From Deltaproteobacteria bacterium (GTDB taxonomy: Bacteria > Desulfobacterota > Binatia > Binatales > Binataceae), in contig JAJZAG010000242.1 of NCBI GenBank assembly GCA_021799555.1, forward strand, positions 1 to 5,932: a DNA stretch of 5,932 nt. The letters are read 5' to 3'. Positions 5,396-5,932 of this stretch are shown piece by piece (the first letter of the stretch is position 1; each line of letters starts with the position of its first letter). The notes beneath the pieces are model-generated. The model had not been told where the DNA came from, did not search any database, and saw nothing but the letters and a program-made list of their open reading frames with translations. The translations under genes were made by a program, and so were the position numbers.

Positions 5396-5932
5396 TTATT
5401 TCGCTTTGACGAAATTAGGCTTGCGCTTCTCGACAAACGCTTTTACCGCTTCTTCGTGATCCTTGGTGTTGAAGGTCATCATTTCGTAGGCCAACGACGC
5501 GTCCATGATCAGATTGGCCTGCTGCTTGAGCCATTTGTTCACCGCGAGCTTGCTCCATCGGATCGCGAACGTCGGACCATCAGCCAGTTCCTGGGCGAGT
5601 TCGCGCGCTTTATCCATCACCTGCTCTGGCGCAACGGCGTAGTTGACCATGCCGATCCGTCCGGCCTCGGCGCCGCTAATGAAATTCCCCCGCATCAGGA
5701 ATTCCTTGGCGCGATGCGGCCCGATTAGCAGCGGCCAGATTACCGCGCCGCCGTCACCGGCGACGATTCCCACCTTGACGTGCGTATCGGCGAAGCGCGC
5801 TTTCTCCGACGCCACGGTGATGTCGCACAAGAGCGCGAGCGTCGCGCCAAGCCCGACCGCGTCGCCATTGATTGCGCCGATGATTGGTTGTTCGACATCG
5901 AGCATATTCTCGACCAGGCGGCGGCCGTTCGA
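5396..5932 (-). CDS. Enoyl-CoA hydratase/isomerase-family (crotonase) protein, C-terminal 178 residues
   Basis: The minus-strand frame enters from the right edge, without its start, and ends at TAA 5398-5396. It has the crotonase core: QPIIGAINGDAVGLGATLAL with the oxyanion-hole turn, LLCDITVASEKARFADTHVK, VGIVAGDGGAVIWPLLIG, RAKEFLMRGNFISGAEAGRIGMVN, and an ordinary C-terminal helix ending in FVEKRKPNFVKAK. About 80 N-terminal residues of a typical 260-residue protein are missing. Crotonases act on acyl-CoA thioesters (hydration, isomerisation, hydrolysis). By alignment with rat mitochondrial hydratase, the two catalytic glutamates fall on Thr (GATLAL) and His (FADTHV), so a standard hydratase reaction is doubtful. 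The GDGGAVIWPLL motif marks a subfamily I have seen widely among annotated enoyl-CoA hydratases. Substrate unknown. Last gene of whatever operon lies to the right. Confidence 0.9.
   Translation of the reverse strand, partial: SNGRRLVENMLDVEQPIIGAINGDAVGLGATLALLCDITVASEKARFADTHVKVGIVAGDGGAVIWPLLIGPHRAKEFLMRGNFISGAEAGRIGMVNYAVAPEQVMDKARELAQELADGPTFAIRWSKLAVNKWLKQQANLIMDASLAYEMMTFNTKDHEEAVKAFVEKRKPNFVKAK

Noticed and set aside
5369..5398. Possible terminator just after the crotonase stop (CCCAC...GTGGG)
   Set aside because: Arms are only 5 bp with a long loop and no T-run follows, so it does not meet the form of an intrinsic terminator.

Overview
The window comes from a GC-rich bacterial chromosome (roughly 60% G+C by eye, strong G/C preference at third codon positions, many CGATCG words). 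TadE/TadG-type envelope proteins, a bacterial glycerol kinase and a crotonase point to a bacterium with a Gram-negative-like or otherwise complex envelope. Phylum cannot be fixed from this sequence; uncultured proteobacterial/desulfobacterial or acidobacterial relatives are only a guess. No transposase, CRISPR array, rRNA or tRNA is visible.

Layout. (1) At the left edge, on the minus strand, lies the N-terminal part of a probable GNAT acetyltransferase (1-263). (2) A roughly 310-bp divergent region follows, with a candidate sigma-70 promoter facing right (461-489), a good ribosome binding site before the Tad genes, and a doubtful minus-strand ORF ending at the GNAT start. (3) A tight plus-strand cassette of three Tad pilus-associated proteins follows: a TadG-like protein with a repetitive, probably beta-helical, Cys-containing C-terminal region (576-1868), a TadE-like pseudopilin with a four-Cys segment (1872-2354), and a second TadE-like pseudopilin (2393-2821). 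(4) glpK (2815-4353, minus) is convergent with the cassette; the two coding regions overlap by 7 bp at their 3' ends. (5) A stretch of about 1,040 bp (4354-5395) has no convincing full-length gene. It holds three perfect palindromes (one at the glpK ribosome binding site) and two short ORFs that may be gene remnants. (6) At the right edge, on the minus strand, is the C-terminal 178 residues of an enoyl-CoA hydratase/isomerase-family protein (5396-5932) whose two canonical catalytic glutamates are replaced.

How the genes work together. The three Tad genes look like one operon making minor, membrane-anchored components of a Flp/Tad-type surface apparatus. No Tad ATPase, secretin, prepilin peptidase or major Flp pilin is present here, so the machinery must be encoded elsewhere or be absent. 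glpK and the crotonase belong to glycerol and acyl-CoA metabolism and show no operon link to the Tad genes or to each other. The window is mostly ordinary housekeeping and envelope content. The points most worth a second look are the palindromes and ORF fragments in the 1-kb gap, the crotonase without catalytic glutamates, and the beta-helix-like TadG protein.
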